64,000 nucleotides of DNA, from NCBI GenBank assembly GCA_902497025.1, contig CABVDJ010000006.1:12085-76084 (forward strand). The letters are read 5' to 3'. How positions within the stretch are numbered: position 1 is the first letter of the stretch; each line of letters begins with the position of its first letter. The notes under the pieces are model-generated. The model worked only from the letters and a program-made list of their open reading frames with translations. It did no database searches and was not told where the DNA came from. A program made the position numbers and the translations under genes. This DNA is from an uncultured Collinsella sp. (GTDB taxonomy: Bacteria; Actinomycetota; Coriobacteriia; Coriobacteriales; Coriobacteriaceae). Shown here in pieces: positions 45,771 through 55,502 of the stretch.

Positions 45771-46673
45771 TCACTCTGAATCAAATGACATGTCGCCCGA
45801 ACCGACCTCAAAACGATACGTAGCAGACTTATCGCCGTTATCGAATTCAAGATTCAAAATGGTCTCGCCGTCGTAGCCAAGCGGAAGGAATTCGCTCTCG
45901 AAGTCGCCGCTGCCCAAGGTAAGGCTTGCCTTAAAGCCCGTCGAGTTCGGAACCATCATCTCCACATCGCCCGAGCCCACACTCACGTCCATCGACTTCG
46001 CGGGGGCCTGGTAGAGCTCGAACGTCACATCGCCCGAACCGACCTCAGCACTGAGCGCATCAGTCACGCTGCCCGCAAACTCTACATCTCCCGCACCCAG
46101 GAAAAGGTCGAAACCATCACAGGTGACACCGGCAATCTGCAGATCACCCGAGCCCACGTGCGCGTTGACTCCCTTCAGATGTTCGGCAACACGGCGCGGC
46201 AGCTCGACCGTAACTGAGCGATCGATTGCCTTACCGTCATCACTTCCAAACTGGGAAACCTTGAGCGTCGAGTCCTCGACGGATGCGATGTTCTGCGTCG
46301 CGGCCTTGGAGGCATCCATACCATTGGCAACGCGTCCCCGCTCGATAACGCGAGCCTTGTTACCATCAACAACCTTGACGTCCACCGTAGCCGCATCGAT
46401 ATCGAAATCGAGGTAGCGAAACTCATCGGCATCAAAGGTCGTACACGAAAGCTGCTGAGGCCGAGCGGAATAGTTACCGCCATCGTTCATAAAATCGTCG
46501 TCATCAACCACATCGTCCATACCGGACAAGCCGGGTATAACATCGTCGAGATCCCACGGGCCATCAAAATGAATCAAAGTCCGCGAAACGCCAAAAACAA
46601 GCCCGATAATCAGTACAAACGCTCCGATGCCGACGCCCAGGCGCAGCTTGGATTCATGCGAAAGCTTCATCAT
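45771..46673 (-). CDS. DUF4097-type surface beta-helix protein
   Basis: 300 residues. An N-terminal membrane helix (about 12-32) is followed by an outside domain with recurring GSGD turns (VGSGDLQIAG, LGAGDVEFAG, VGSGDVTFEL, VGSGDVEMMV, LGSGDFESEF, VGSGDMSFDSE). This is the repeated beta-strand pattern of DUF4097/toast-rack adhesin-like proteins. The ATG overlaps the stop of the HTH gene (ATGA). In Gram-positives such proteins are often encoded beside membrane HTH or PspC-like regulators of envelope stress, as here. Confidence 0.83.
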   Translation of the reverse strand: MMKLSHESKLRLGVGIGAFVLIIGLVFGVSRTLIHFDGPWDLDDVIPGLSGMDDVVDDDDFMNDGGNYSARPQQLSCTTFDADEFRYLDFDIDAATVDVKVVDGNKARVIERGRVANGMDASKAATQNIASVEDSTLKVSQFGSDDGKAIDRSVTVELPRRVAEHLKGVNAHVGSGDLQIAGVTCDGFDLFLGAGDVEFAGSVTDALSAEVGSGDVTFELYQAPAKSMDVSVGSGDVEMMVPNSTGFKASLTLGSGDFESEFLPLGYDGETILNLEFDNGDKSATYRFEVGSGDMSFDSE

Positions 46674-47392
46674 TCGTCACCCTCTTTGGCACATGGCTCA
46701 GCGGTGGCCGCGGTAGCCACACCAGCATCAGGTTCCGCAGAAGTATCCTTCCCCTGGGCCTTGATCGCCACCGACGCCGGACCAACCTGAATATCCCCGC
46801 GCGCCCAATCACCATCGAGCGCACGCGCCACCCAGCGATAGATGGGAATCGTGAAGAAGATCAGCGCGGCAAAGGGACCGGCACCAAACAGGAACATCAG
46901 TAAAAAGAACAGCAGCCAGCACACGGCCCAATACGGGAACGACTGGAACGGACCCTTCACCGGAGTCGGGCCGGCCGCGCCACCGCCCGTCACCTGCGCC
47001 GTCGCCGCATTGGCGGCCTGCGCACTCCAGCTTGCCGCTTGCGCCGCCTTGGCCGCAGCATCACTCGCCTGCGTTGCCGCCTCGGTAGCGCGCGCCGCCG
47101 CCTCATGGGTGCGAGCACGCTCTGCCGCCTCGGCCTCGCGCTGACGGGCGCGGTCCTCGTTCTCAAACTCGATATCGTCCTCGATCTCGTCGCTCGGATT
47201 GAGCAGCTCGTCCAGGCTCACGCCATAGAGCTTGGCGAGCGAGATCAGGTTCTCGGTATCGGGTGAGCTCTCCGCGCGTTCCCATTTACTGACCGCCTGG
47301 CGCGACAGCCCTAACTTTCGCGCCAGCCCTTCTTGGCTAAAACCCTTGCTGCGACGAAGGTCGGCGAGCCGCTGCGCAGTTTCTACATTCAT
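46670..47392 (-). CDS. XRE-family HTH regulator with membrane segments
   Basis: 240 residues. An XRE helix-turn-helix (about 1-64) has LADLRRSKGFSQEGLARKLG and SRQAVSKWERAESSPDTE. An Ala/Glu-rich helical linker (about 75-140) leads to two hydrophobic helices (about 150-195) and a cytoplasmic tail. It is thus a membrane-tethered regulator, possibly sensing the envelope through the DUF4097 partner. The ATG at 47392 has AGGAGG five bases upstream. A longer upstream frame lacks conserved sequence and was rejected. Confidence 0.85.
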   Translation of the reverse strand: MNVETAQRLADLRRSKGFSQEGLARKLGLSRQAVSKWERAESSPDTENLISLAKLYGVSLDELLNPSDEIEDDIEFENEDRARQREAEAAERARTHEAAARATEAATQASDAAAKAAQAASWSAQAANAATAQVTGGGAAGPTPVKGPFQSFPYWAVCWLLFFLLMFLFGAGPFAALIFFTIPIYRWVARALDGDWARGDIQVGPASVAIKAQGKDTSAEPDAGVATAATAEPCAKEGDE

Positions 47393-47659
47393 GGTTCCTC
47401 CTATGTGATGCCAGCCGTGCCGCCGGACCGTTTTTGTTCTTAAGGCGCCTTGCACAGTTAAAAATCTATCCGCCACCGCCAAAAGCATGCCACCTATTCT
47501 AGTGAGATTTTTGACAACCGGCGGTTGCGGGTGCATATGAGCTGCGGAAATGTGTCCAAACAAAGCAATGACCCGTAGCTTGGTTGTCCCCGTTGCAGCG
47601 TTAACGGTAGTATGGTCGTACTGTTTATTCCGCACCGCCAACGGAGGGAGTTCCGCGCC

Positions 47660-48532
47660 GTGAACCGCGATTTCGCCTCATCGCTCATCCAGCTCAACAA
47701 CACGTTCTATCGCGAGCACTCCGCCTCCTTCTCCGATACGCGCCAGGCCCCGTGGCCCGGCTGGGTGCGCACCATGGATATCGCGCTCGGGCAGCTCGAC
47801 GTCGCCACGATCGAGCATCCCGTCCGCGTCTTCGATCTTGCCTGCGGCAATATGCGGTTCGAGAACTTTGCCGCCGGCGGCGCACTTGCCGCCAAGGGCG
47901 TCGACGGAGCAAACCCCTCGGCAGATGCCAGCTGTCCGTTTGAGTTCTATGGCGTCGACTCGTGCCAAGACCTGGCCATCGATGCACATGGCCACGCGCT
48001 GCGCATTCCCAACCTGCACTTCCAGGAGCTCGATGTGCTCGATGCCCTCATGAAACTCAATCCCGCCGAGACGCCCGATGTGCTTTTCGATGCCCCGCTC
48101 GCCGACATCTCGGTCTGCTTTGGCTTTATGCACCACGTGCCGTCGTGCGAGTACCGCGTACGCGTGCTCGACGCCCTGGTGCGCCAGACACGCCCGGGCG
48201 GCATCATCGCCATCAGCTTTTGGGAGTTTATGAATGACGAGCGCATGGCGCGCAAGGCCGTTCGCGCCGAAGCCCGCGCCGAGCTCACCCCGCCGTTTGA
48301 GGGCTACGACTCCGCGCAGTTTGAGGCCGGCGACCACCTCATTGGCTGGCAAAACGACCGCCACGCCTACCGCTATTGCCATCACTTTGACGATCAGCAG
48401 ATCACCGACCTGGTGCGCGGCGTGCGTACGTTCTACAAGAGCGGCGAGGTCCCCGTGCGCGAGCTTGAGCGCTTCCATGCCGACGGTCGTAGCGGCGAGC
48501 TCAACCGCTATGTGATTCTCAAGCGCCTGTAG
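47660..48532 (+). CDS. Class I SAM-dependent methyltransferase
   Basis: 290 residues. Motif I is VRVFDLACGNMRFENF, an acidic motif II occurs in FYGVDSCQDLAID, and DISVCFGFMHHVPS is the post-catalytic strand. The target is unknown. FMHHVPS resembles tRNA- or small-molecule-modifying enzymes with an HH loop. The chosen GTG at 47660 has GGAGGGAG upstream. An ATG at 47612 is in frame but has no ribosome site. Divergent from the HTH regulator and 118 bases before trmB. Confidence 0.75.
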   Translation: MNRDFASSLIQLNNTFYREHSASFSDTRQAPWPGWVRTMDIALGQLDVATIEHPVRVFDLACGNMRFENFAAGGALAAKGVDGANPSADASCPFEFYGVDSCQDLAIDAHGHALRIPNLHFQELDVLDALMKLNPAETPDVLFDAPLADISVCFGFMHHVPSCEYRVRVLDALVRQTRPGGIIAISFWEFMNDERMARKAVRAEARAELTPPFEGYDSAQFEAGDHLIGWQNDRHAYRYCHHFDDQQITDLVRGVRTFYKSGEVPVRELERFHADGRSGELNRYVILKRL

Positions 48533-48650
48533 GCACCGACGACTCGCCGTCGAGCCGCACCGCATCTTTCAGGCAAACTATGCCCACCCTTTTTCAACCC
48601 ATTGACGGAACGCGCGGCTATGCGTTCCACACTTATGACCAAGGAGCCTC

Positions 48651-49490
48651 ATGGGAGCCGTCCACGTTCGCACGCCTAAGAACTTTGTGCTCGAGGAGCG
48701 CCTGGAGCGCTACGCCGATGCGATTGAGACGAACCCCGAAATCTATGCCGGAGATTGGCGCAAGGCCTGTGCGCCAGTTGGCAGCAAGCCTTTCGAACAT
48801 CTTCACCTGGATCTCGGTTGTGGCAAGGGAACGTACCTTGTAGAGCGCGCGGCCCACGAGCCAAACACCCTCTTTATCGGCATGGACCAGGAGCCCATCT
48901 GCATCGCCTATGCCGCGCAGAAAATCTGCGAGCAGGAACTGGCCAACGCACTCGTCCTGCCCCGAGGCGCCGCATCGCTGCCGCAGCTGTTTGCCACAGG
49001 CGAGCTCGATGCCATCACCATTAACTTTCCCACGCCGCAGCCCAAGGCCAAGTACGCCAAAAAACGACTCGTCCATGTCGGCCATCTGATGCTCTACCGC
49101 CCGCTCTTTTCAGCCGGCGCTACCGTCACGCTGCGCACCGACAGCAAGCCATTGCGCGACTACGCCCTGGGGCAGTTTGCCGCGGCAGGCTACGACACGC
49201 TTTGGGTAAGCGACAACGTCCGCCGCGACCATCCCGAGCATCCCGAGACCGAATATGAATGCCGCACGCGCGAGATGGGTGCCGTCGTCTATGGCATTTG
49301 CGCCACGCCCGGAGCGCAGCCAACCGACGAACAGCTCACAGTAGGCCGCGCGCAGGAGCAAAGCCTTGCCTGCTACCTGCCCGATAACCTCGATGAGCTC
49401 ACCTATGTACCTCTGGGCATGGAAGAAGCCGTCGAGAACTTTAGAAACCGCGCCCGCAAAGGCAAGAAGCGCCTGCCGCAAGAGCACTAA
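48651..49490 (+). CDS. trmB: TrmB-like tRNA (guanine-N7-)-methyltransferase, divergent
   Basis: 279 residues with a TrmB-type SAM domain. LHLDLGCGKGTYLVERA is motif I, FIGMDQEPICIAYAA is motif II and INFPTPQPKAKYAKKRL replaces the canonical FPDPWPKxxHxKRR segment. The Asp and Trp of that motif are absent (Thr and Gln here), so activity on G46 of tRNA is likely but not certain. The C-terminal extension is longer than usual. AAGGAG precedes the ATG. Confidence 0.7.
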   Translation: MGAVHVRTPKNFVLEERLERYADAIETNPEIYAGDWRKACAPVGSKPFEHLHLDLGCGKGTYLVERAAHEPNTLFIGMDQEPICIAYAAQKICEQELANALVLPRGAASLPQLFATGELDAITINFPTPQPKAKYAKKRLVHVGHLMLYRPLFSAGATVTLRTDSKPLRDYALGQFAAAGYDTLWVSDNVRRDHPEHPETEYECRTREMGAVVYGICATPGAQPTDEQLTVGRAQEQSLACYLPDNLDELTYVPLGMEEAVENFRNRARKGKKRLPQEH

Positions 49491-49588
49491 CTTCACGCGC
49501 CCATTTCCTGCATTTTCTCGCGCGCTGGCACCCCGCGGCGCCGCTACGCCATAATAGTTGGCGGACAATCGCGAGAGAAAGCAACCAC

Positions 49589-52270
49589 ATGGCACAGACC
49601 ACGACAGATACCGCCGCCAGCACCGTCTCCGGCGTCGGCGCCGCCAGCTCATTCTCGGGCGGCACGGGAACCGAAGCCGAGTTTGGCTCGCTCGGTGCGC
49701 TCTCCCCCACCTGGTGGGAGCCCGAGGATGGTAGCGAGCCCGAACCATGGCTCACGCCTGATCAGGCTTTCGAACGCTTCTTTGAATGGACGAGCGACCG
49801 TGGCATTGGACTGTGGGATCACCAAGAAGAGGCCCTCATGGACCTGGCTGCCGGCGATCACGTCATTTTGGGAACACCGACCGGATCGGGTAAATCGCTC
49901 GTCGCGCTGGGCATGCTCTTTATGGGCATGGCGCAGGGCAAGCGCTGCTATTACACGGCTCCTATCAAGGCTCTGGTCAGCGAGAAGTTCTTCGACCTGG
50001 TACAGGTACTCGGCCGCGATAACGTCGGCATGATCACCGGCGACACGCATATCAACACCAAGGCACCCGTCATCTGCTGCACGGCCGAAATCCTTGCCAA
50101 CGATGCGCTCCGCGAGGGCGAGGACGCCGACGTGGGCTGCGTGGCCATGGACGAGTTCCACTACTTTGCCGACCCCGACCGCGGCTGGGCCTGGCAGGTG
50201 CCGCTGCTCACCCTGCCCCATACGCAGTTTATGCTCATGAGTGCCACGCTCGGCGATGTCACTGCCATCGCCACCTCACTCGAGGAGCACACCGGCGCTG
50301 CTTGCGACTTGGTTGTCGACGCCCCGCGTCCTGTTCCGCTGAGCTACGACTATGTGACGACCTCCCTCGAGGGCACGGTCGAGCTCGCGATGCGTCGCGG
50401 CGAGGCCCCGCTCTACATCGTGCACTTTAGCCAGGATGCCGCACTTGCGACGGCGCAATCCCTCGCCAACTTTGGCATTGCCAGCAAGGAGCAGCGCGAG
50501 GCCATCAAGGAAGCGGCCAAGGGCACGAGCTTCTCGACGGCCTTCGGCAAGATCCTCAAGCGCCTGCTCGGCTGCGGCGTCGGCGTGCACCATGCCGGCA
50601 TGTTGCCGCGCTATCGCCTGCTGGTCGAGCGCTTGGCGCAGCAGGGCCTGCTGCCCGTCATCTGCGGCACCGATACGCTCGGCGTCGGCATCAACGTACC
50701 CATCCACACCGTGGTGCTCACCGCGCTCACCAAGTTCGATGGCTACAAGATGCGTCGTCTGCGCGCCCGCGAGTTCCATCAGATTGCCGGTCGCGCCGGC
50801 CGTTCGGGCTTCGATACCGAGGGCATGGTCATCGCCGAGGCCCCGGAGCACGAGATCGAGAACGCCAAGCTCATGGCCAAGGCGGGCGACGACCCCAAGA
50901 AGCTCCGCAAGATTAAAAAGAAGAAGGCCCCCGAGGGCTTTGTCACCTGGAACAAGCAGACCTTTGAGCGCCTGATCGAGACGCAGCCCGAGACGCTCAA
51001 GCCGCACCTGCGCATCACACACTCCATGGTGATTAGCGTGGTCGAGCAGGGCAGCGATGCCCGAGCCCGCGTACACGACCTCATCGAGACGAGCTTGCAA
51101 ACCCCCGAGGAAAAGGCCAAGCTCGAGGTTCGCGCCGACGAGATCTTCGCAACGCTCATCGACTCCGGCGTCGTCGTGCGCACCGAGGTGCCGCCCGCAC
51201 CCGACGCTCCGGCTGACGCCGCGCCGGACATCGACTATGCGCTGACGGTCGATCTGCCCGAGGACTTCGCGCTCGATCAGCCGCTCTCGCCGTTCTTGCT
51301 TGCCGCGTTGGAGCTGCTCGATCCCGAGAGCGAGACCTATACCATGGATCTGATCTCTATGGTCGAGGCAACACTCGAGGATCCCAAGCAGGTGCTGCGT
51401 GCACAGGAGCGCGCCGCACGCGATCGCGCCATGGCCGAGATGAAGGCTGACGGCGTCGACTATGAGGAGCGTCTGGAACGCATCCAAGACGTCACGTACG
51501 AAAAGCCGCTCGAGGATTTGCTCGACGCCGCCTTTGACAAGTACTGCCAGGAAGTACCTTGGGCCAACGACTACCAGCTCTCGCCCAAGAGCGTCCTGCG
51601 CGACATGCTGGAGAGCGCGAGCGACTTTAAGGGCTATATCCAAAAGCTCGGCATCGCCCGCTCCGAGGGCATTCTGCTGCGCTACCTAGCCGAGGCCTAC
51701 CGTTCCCTCGATCGCACCGTGCCCATCGAGAAGCGCGACGAGCGCCTGCGCGACATTATCTCGTGGCTGGGCTTTGTGGTGCGCTCGGTGGACTCGAGCC
51801 TGGTGGACGAGTGGGAGAACGCCGGCAACCCGGCAGCCCTCGATGCCGCGCCGCCACAAGGCATCGACGAAGTCGTGGCAGACCGCCGCGGCTGCACGCT
51901 GTTGGTGCGCAACGCGCTCTTCCGCCGCGTGACCCTTGCCGCCCGCGAGCATGTTCGCGACCTGGGCGAGCTCGACGACGACTGGGGCATGAGCGAAATT
52001 CGCTGGCAAAAGGCGCTCGATGCCTACCATGAGCAGCACGAGGAAATCCTCACCGACGGAGATGCCCGCAGCGCCGCGATGTTTTCCATCGACGAGTCCG
52101 ACGAGAAGACCGCGCACGTATGGCACGTGCACCAGATCTTTGCCGACGAGGACGGCGACCACGACTTTGGCATCATGGGCGATGTCGATCTGGACGCCAC
52201 GCAAGACGGTGGCGAGGTCATCTTCAAAAACTACCGCGTCGGCTTTATCGAGGACCTGCTCGAGAACTAG
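49589..52270 (+). CDS. Ski2/Mtr4-like DEAD-box RNA helicase with DUF3516 C-terminus
   Basis: 893 residues. Motif I is GTPTGSGKS, motif II MDEFHYFAD (a DEFH box), motif III LMSATLGD and motif VI QIAGRAGRSGFD. The C-terminal about 400 residues match DUF3516 of actinobacterial Ski2-like helicases. RNA turnover or remodelling is the usual inference. The ribosome site is weak (GAGAGAAAGC). The gene is followed by a strong bidirectional terminator. Confidence 0.88.
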   Translation: MAQTTTDTAASTVSGVGAASSFSGGTGTEAEFGSLGALSPTWWEPEDGSEPEPWLTPDQAFERFFEWTSDRGIGLWDHQEEALMDLAAGDHVILGTPTGSGKSLVALGMLFMGMAQGKRCYYTAPIKALVSEKFFDLVQVLGRDNVGMITGDTHINTKAPVICCTAEILANDALREGEDADVGCVAMDEFHYFADPDRGWAWQVPLLTLPHTQFMLMSATLGDVTAIATSLEEHTGAACDLVVDAPRPVPLSYDYVTTSLEGTVELAMRRGEAPLYIVHFSQDAALATAQSLANFGIASKEQREAIKEAAKGTSFSTAFGKILKRLLGCGVGVHHAGMLPRYRLLVERLAQQGLLPVICGTDTLGVGINVPIHTVVLTALTKFDGYKMRRLRAREFHQIAGRAGRSGFDTEGMVIAEAPEHEIENAKLMAKAGDDPKKLRKIKKKKAPEGFVTWNKQTFERLIETQPETLKPHLRITHSMVISVVEQGSDARARVHDLIETSLQTPEEKAKLEVRADEIFATLIDSGVVVRTEVPPAPDAPADAAPDIDYALTVDLPEDFALDQPLSPFLLAALELLDPESETYTMDLISMVEATLEDPKQVLRAQERAARDRAMAEMKADGVDYEERLERIQDVTYEKPLEDLLDAAFDKYCQEVPWANDYQLSPKSVLRDMLESASDFKGYIQKLGIARSEGILLRYLAEAYRSLDRTVPIEKRDERLRDIISWLGFVVRSVDSSLVDEWENAGNPAALDAAPPQGIDEVVADRRGCTLLVRNALFRRVTLAAREHVRDLGELDDDWGMSEIRWQKALDAYHEQHEEILTDGDARSAAMFSIDESDEKTAHVWHVHQIFADEDGDHDFGIMGDVDLDATQDGGEVIFKNYRVGFIEDLLEN

Positions 52271-52292
52271 CCGAACATACTGGAACGAAACG

Positions 52293-52333
52293 AAGCGGGG
52301 CCGCTGGCAACATCGCCAGCGGCCCCGCTTTTT
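52293..52333. terminator. Bidirectional terminator between helicase and DUF2130 genes
   Basis: Perfect 16-base arms (52293-52308 and 52315-52330) with a 6-base loop. TTTTT follows on the plus strand, and a CTTCGTTTCGTT stretch on the minus strand. It serves the convergent genes ending at 52270 and 52351. Confidence 0.88.
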
Positions 52334-52350
52334 GCGCGATACGTTATCCC

Positions 52351-54108
52351 CTACTCGGTATCCTCGACCTCATACGAATCCGCCTCGGCGGGCCCATCGC
52401 CTGTCTCTGGCGCAGCCCCGCGTGCCTCGTCAAACGCCGCCTTCATGGTCTTGTTGCCCCAGGTGAGCTTGCGAATGGTAAGATCGTCAGCCTTCTTGTT
52501 GGCTAGACGTAGATTGTTCTCGGAGGACAGCAACGCCTCCTTGGTTTTCTGTAGATGGCTAATCGTCTTGTCGATCTCCTCGATCGCCGTCTGGAACTTA
52601 CGGCTCGCAAGCTCATAGTTGCGACCGAAGTCGTTCTTGAACTTCTCCATCTTGGCTTCGAAGTTCGTGACGTCAATATTCTGCTGCTTGTACTCCGCCA
52701 GCTCCTGCTTATAGCGCAGCGAACCCATGGCGGCGTTGCGCAGCAGCGTAATCATGGGAATGAAGAATTGTGGGCGGATCACGTACATCTTCTCGTAGCG
52801 GTAGCTCACATCCACGATTCCCGCGTTGTAAAGCTCGCTCTCGGGCTCGAGCAGCGTGCAGAGTACCGCGTACTCACAGCCTTTCTGGCGGCGATCGTGG
52901 TCGAGCTTCTTAAAGAAATCCTCGTTCTTGTGCTTGGTCGCGGTCTCGTCGTTCTCGTTTTTCATCTCGAACATGATCGAGATAATCTCGTTACCGCTCG
53001 CATCGCACTCGCGGAAGATAAAGTCGCCCTTGGTACCCTCGGACGCATCGTTATCTTTCTCGAAGTACGCGTTGGGAAACGCCGTCATGCGCAGACGGTT
53101 GAACTCGGTCTCGCAGTGCTGTTCGAGCGACTCGCCCACCATCTTGGTAGACAGGCGGACCTTCATGTCCTTAAGGCGCTCGATCTCTTCATCCTTGTAG
53201 CGAATCAGGTCATCGCTCGCGCGCTTGGCCTGCGCGAGCTCGAGCTCGTGTGCCGCCTTGGCTTGCTCCTCGCGAGAATCGCGCACCGCCAGCTCGCTCG
53301 TCAGCTTGGCACGTGCCTCATCGCGCTCTCGCTCCGCCGCGGCGACCGCCTCTGACAGGTTCATTTTTGCCATCAGTTCCTGCTCGCGCAGCTGGGCACG
53401 CAGGCCCTCGGCCTCTTGCTCGGACTGAGCCTTTGCGGCGGAAAACTTCTCTTGCACCTTCGCGCGATAGTCAGTAAGCGCGCGCTCGGCCTCGCTGCGA
53501 GCGGCATCGAGCTCACGCTGCGACTCTGCCGCGGCAGCGGCAAGCGCCATCTCCTGGGCCTTGTCCGCCGCGGCGAGCCTGGCCTGCAGCTCGGCAATCT
53601 GAGCGTCGCGCGCGGACAGGTCGTTTTGAGCAGCATTGCGTGCCGCCGCCTCGGCAAGCCTGGCTTCATCATCTTTGCGCTCCAACTGCGCACGTAAATT
53701 GTCGATCTCGCGCTGAAGCTCGGCTTTCTCCTTTTGAGCATCGGAACGGGCCTCAACCGCCGCGCGCTGACTTGCACTCTCGCGCTCTGCGGCAGCGCCT
53801 TCGAGCTTGGCGCGCAGCTCGGCAAGCTCAGCGTCGCGCTTGGCAACCTCTTGTGCCAGCTGCTGAGCTGCAGCGTTCTTCTGCTCGACAAGCTGAGCGT
53901 TGCGCTGAGACTCTGCCTCCTGCAATGCAGCCGTCGAACGCGAGCGCTCAAGCTCCAGCGCCTGCTCGCCCTCGCGCTGGACCGCCTTCACACGCTCATC
54001 CAGGTCGCGCGAAAACTCGGCATCGCGTACTTGCTTGACGATATCCGCATAGCCGGATGCATCGACCTTAAAAACTTCGCCGCAATGCGGGCACTTAATC
54101 TCGTTCAT
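52351..54108 (-). CDS. DUF2130 protein with zinc ribbon and long coiled coil
   Basis: 585 residues. The N-terminus IKCPHCGEVFKVD is a two-cysteine half-ribbon. Residues about 30-310 are an uninterrupted Ala/Glu/Arg coiled coil. The C-terminal DUF2130 domain (about 310-540) contains GESLEQHCETEFNRLRM, GTKGDFIFRECD and IMFEMKNEND, a nuclease-like D...ExK pattern. Family function is not established, although the E-x-K arrangement suggests a restriction-endonuclease fold. AGGAG precedes the ATG. A single gene. Confidence 0.85.
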   Translation of the reverse strand: MNEIKCPHCGEVFKVDASGYADIVKQVRDAEFSRDLDERVKAVQREGEQALELERSRSTAALQEAESQRNAQLVEQKNAAAQQLAQEVAKRDAELAELRAKLEGAAAERESASQRAAVEARSDAQKEKAELQREIDNLRAQLERKDDEARLAEAAARNAAQNDLSARDAQIAELQARLAAADKAQEMALAAAAAESQRELDAARSEAERALTDYRAKVQEKFSAAKAQSEQEAEGLRAQLREQELMAKMNLSEAVAAAERERDEARAKLTSELAVRDSREEQAKAAHELELAQAKRASDDLIRYKDEEIERLKDMKVRLSTKMVGESLEQHCETEFNRLRMTAFPNAYFEKDNDASEGTKGDFIFRECDASGNEIISIMFEMKNENDETATKHKNEDFFKKLDHDRRQKGCEYAVLCTLLEPESELYNAGIVDVSYRYEKMYVIRPQFFIPMITLLRNAAMGSLRYKQELAEYKQQNIDVTNFEAKMEKFKNDFGRNYELASRKFQTAIEEIDKTISHLQKTKEALLSSENNLRLANKKADDLTIRKLTWGNKTMKAAFDEARGAAPETGDGPAEADSYEVEDTE

Positions 54109-54201
54109 AGCAGCTCCTCGATGGACGCAAATTTCAACCGCCTACACTCTACCGCGCCGCACGGACAAAAAAACGCCGCCGCCATAATGGCAACGGCGCC
54201 A

Positions 54202-54240
54202 GAACCACCGCAAAGGGGACAGGCACCTTTGTGGTGGTTC
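54202..54240. repeat. Palindrome with GGGACAGG loop after the phosphoesterase gene
   Basis: Fifteen-base arms (54202-54216 and 54226-54240) with one wobble, loop GGACAGGCA. It begins six bases beyond the stop of the minus-strand phosphoesterase gene. Same layout as the element at 40294. Confidence 0.7.
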
Positions 54241-54245
54241 GAGAA

Positions 54246-54791
54246 TTACAGTCCAAAAAAGCCGAGGATCTGATCGCGGCTTACGGGCTTGTAATCGTTG
54301 GCATCGAAACCGACATCGTAGCGAAAGATAGGGCGCTCGCGATCGCGGTTGCGCGCGTTGGTGCGGTCTCCCCTGCTGTGGATATGCCCGTGCAGCATGA
54401 TGGCACCACGCGCCTTGCCATTCCAGCTGAGCATGGGGTAGTGGCTCAACACCAGGCGATGACCCTTGGCATAGCCGGGAGCAATCTCCAGGTAATCGCG
54501 CACGTCTTCCCAAATCTGCGGTACGTCGGGATCTTCCCAGTCGCCGTCATGGTTGCCACGGATGAGCGTCACATTCTGGCATTCGATGCGCTCGCGCAGG
54601 TGCACCGCCTCCGCCAGGGGCAAACGATAGGTAAAGTCTCCCAAGATATAGAGGCGGTCATCCGCAGCCACGCACTCATTGATAGCATCGATGACCTTGC
54701 GATTCATCTCCTCGACCGAGCCAAACGGCCGATCCATGTCGTGCAAGATATTCGTATCGCCCAGGTGCAGGTCGGCGGTAAACCACATCAT
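54246..54791 (-). CDS. Calcineurin-like metallophosphoesterase
   Basis: 181 residues with all family metal motifs: ADLHLGDTNI (DxH), LGDFTY (GD), IRGNHDGDW (GNHD) and LHGHIHSRG (GHxH). It hydrolyses phosphodiesters or monoesters in the cytoplasm. The substrate is unknown. Close in length to YfcE-like enzymes. It is the last of three short same-strand genes with a HIRAN protein and a 58-residue protein. Confidence 0.88.
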   Translation of the reverse strand: MMWFTADLHLGDTNILHDMDRPFGSVEEMNRKVIDAINECVAADDRLYILGDFTYRLPLAEAVHLRERIECQNVTLIRGNHDGDWEDPDVPQIWEDVRDYLEIAPGYAKGHRLVLSHYPMLSWNGKARGAIMLHGHIHSRGDRTNARNRDRERPIFRYDVGFDANDYKPVSRDQILGFFGL

Positions 54792-54857
54792 CGTCTATGC
54801 CCTCATTTCGCAACGTGTTCAACTCGTGCTAAGTATACAGACGTAGCGATACGGCGG

Positions 54858-55034
54858 TTATCCAAAGAGCCCGCCGAACAGTCCGCGGCGGCGCTTGTCT
54901 TGCTTTTTCGAAGCGTCACTCTGAGTTTTCTTGTCCTGCCGTTTCCTACGGTCCTGCTCCAACTCATCGTCATCGAGTAGCATATCCCACTCAAACGGAT
55001 CGTCCGTCAAATCGAACAGGTCGTCGTCAAACAT
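54858..55034 (-). CDS. Small charge-segregated protein
   Basis: 58 residues from an ATG with GGAGG upstream. The N-terminal half is very acidic (FDDDLFDLTDDPFEWDMLLD), the C-terminal half basic (RKRQDKK ... KKQDKRRRGLFGGLFG). No family is recognised. It starts 18 bases after the HIRAN gene, so probably the same transcript. The charge split suggests a flexible nucleic-acid- or protein-binding peptide, which is inference. Confidence 0.5.
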   Translation of the reverse strand: MFDDDLFDLTDDPFEWDMLLDDDELEQDRRKRQDKKTQSDASKKQDKRRRGLFGGLFG

Positions 55035-55052
55035 GGCAGCCTCCATTGCCGA

Positions 55053-55379
55053 CTAGCGAGCATCCACCACATAGAGGCCAACGCGCACTTGGTGCCACGG
55101 GCTACGCTCGGGGGCAACCTGCTGCACGCGGGCCTCAAATACATCCTCATGGCCGTAATACATCATCAAGGACAGCGGGCCGACCTCGTTTCCCGGAACA
55201 TAGCCAAGCTTGGTGTTGCCGTAGTAGATCGCAACCGCCTCGGGGTCATGGGGATTATCGCGCTCGGCGCACAGCGTCAGCTTATCGCCCGCTTTAAGAT
55301 CGCCTAGGACCAAAGCGCCGTCGGCATATTGAAATCCTGCGATATGAAACGACAAAAGAACACGTGAAGGCTCGTACAT
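55053..55379 (-). CDS. Stand-alone HIRAN-domain protein
   Basis: 108 residues covering one HIRAN domain: LLSFHIAGFQYADG, LKAGDKLTLCAERDNPHDPEAVAIYYG and KLGYVPGNE are typical. The domain binds DNA 3' ends in eukaryotic HLTF. In bacteria it occurs alone or beside nucleases and phosphoesterases. GGGGAG precedes the ATG. It heads a short operon with the 58-residue protein and the metallophosphoesterase. Confidence 0.83.
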   Translation of the reverse strand: MYEPSRVLLSFHIAGFQYADGALVLGDLKAGDKLTLCAERDNPHDPEAVAIYYGNTKLGYVPGNEVGPLSLMMYYGHEDVFEARVQQVAPERSPWHQVRVGLYVVDAR

Positions 55380-55502
55380 AGCAACTCCCCTAACGGCTGG
55401 ATAAACCAGCGTTTAACCTTACTGAGAAGCTTACGGGCCCGTGCGGACACAAATTCGCCCCACCCGCGCCTTTTCGACCGTTTGTCGCTACACCATCTGA
55501 TT

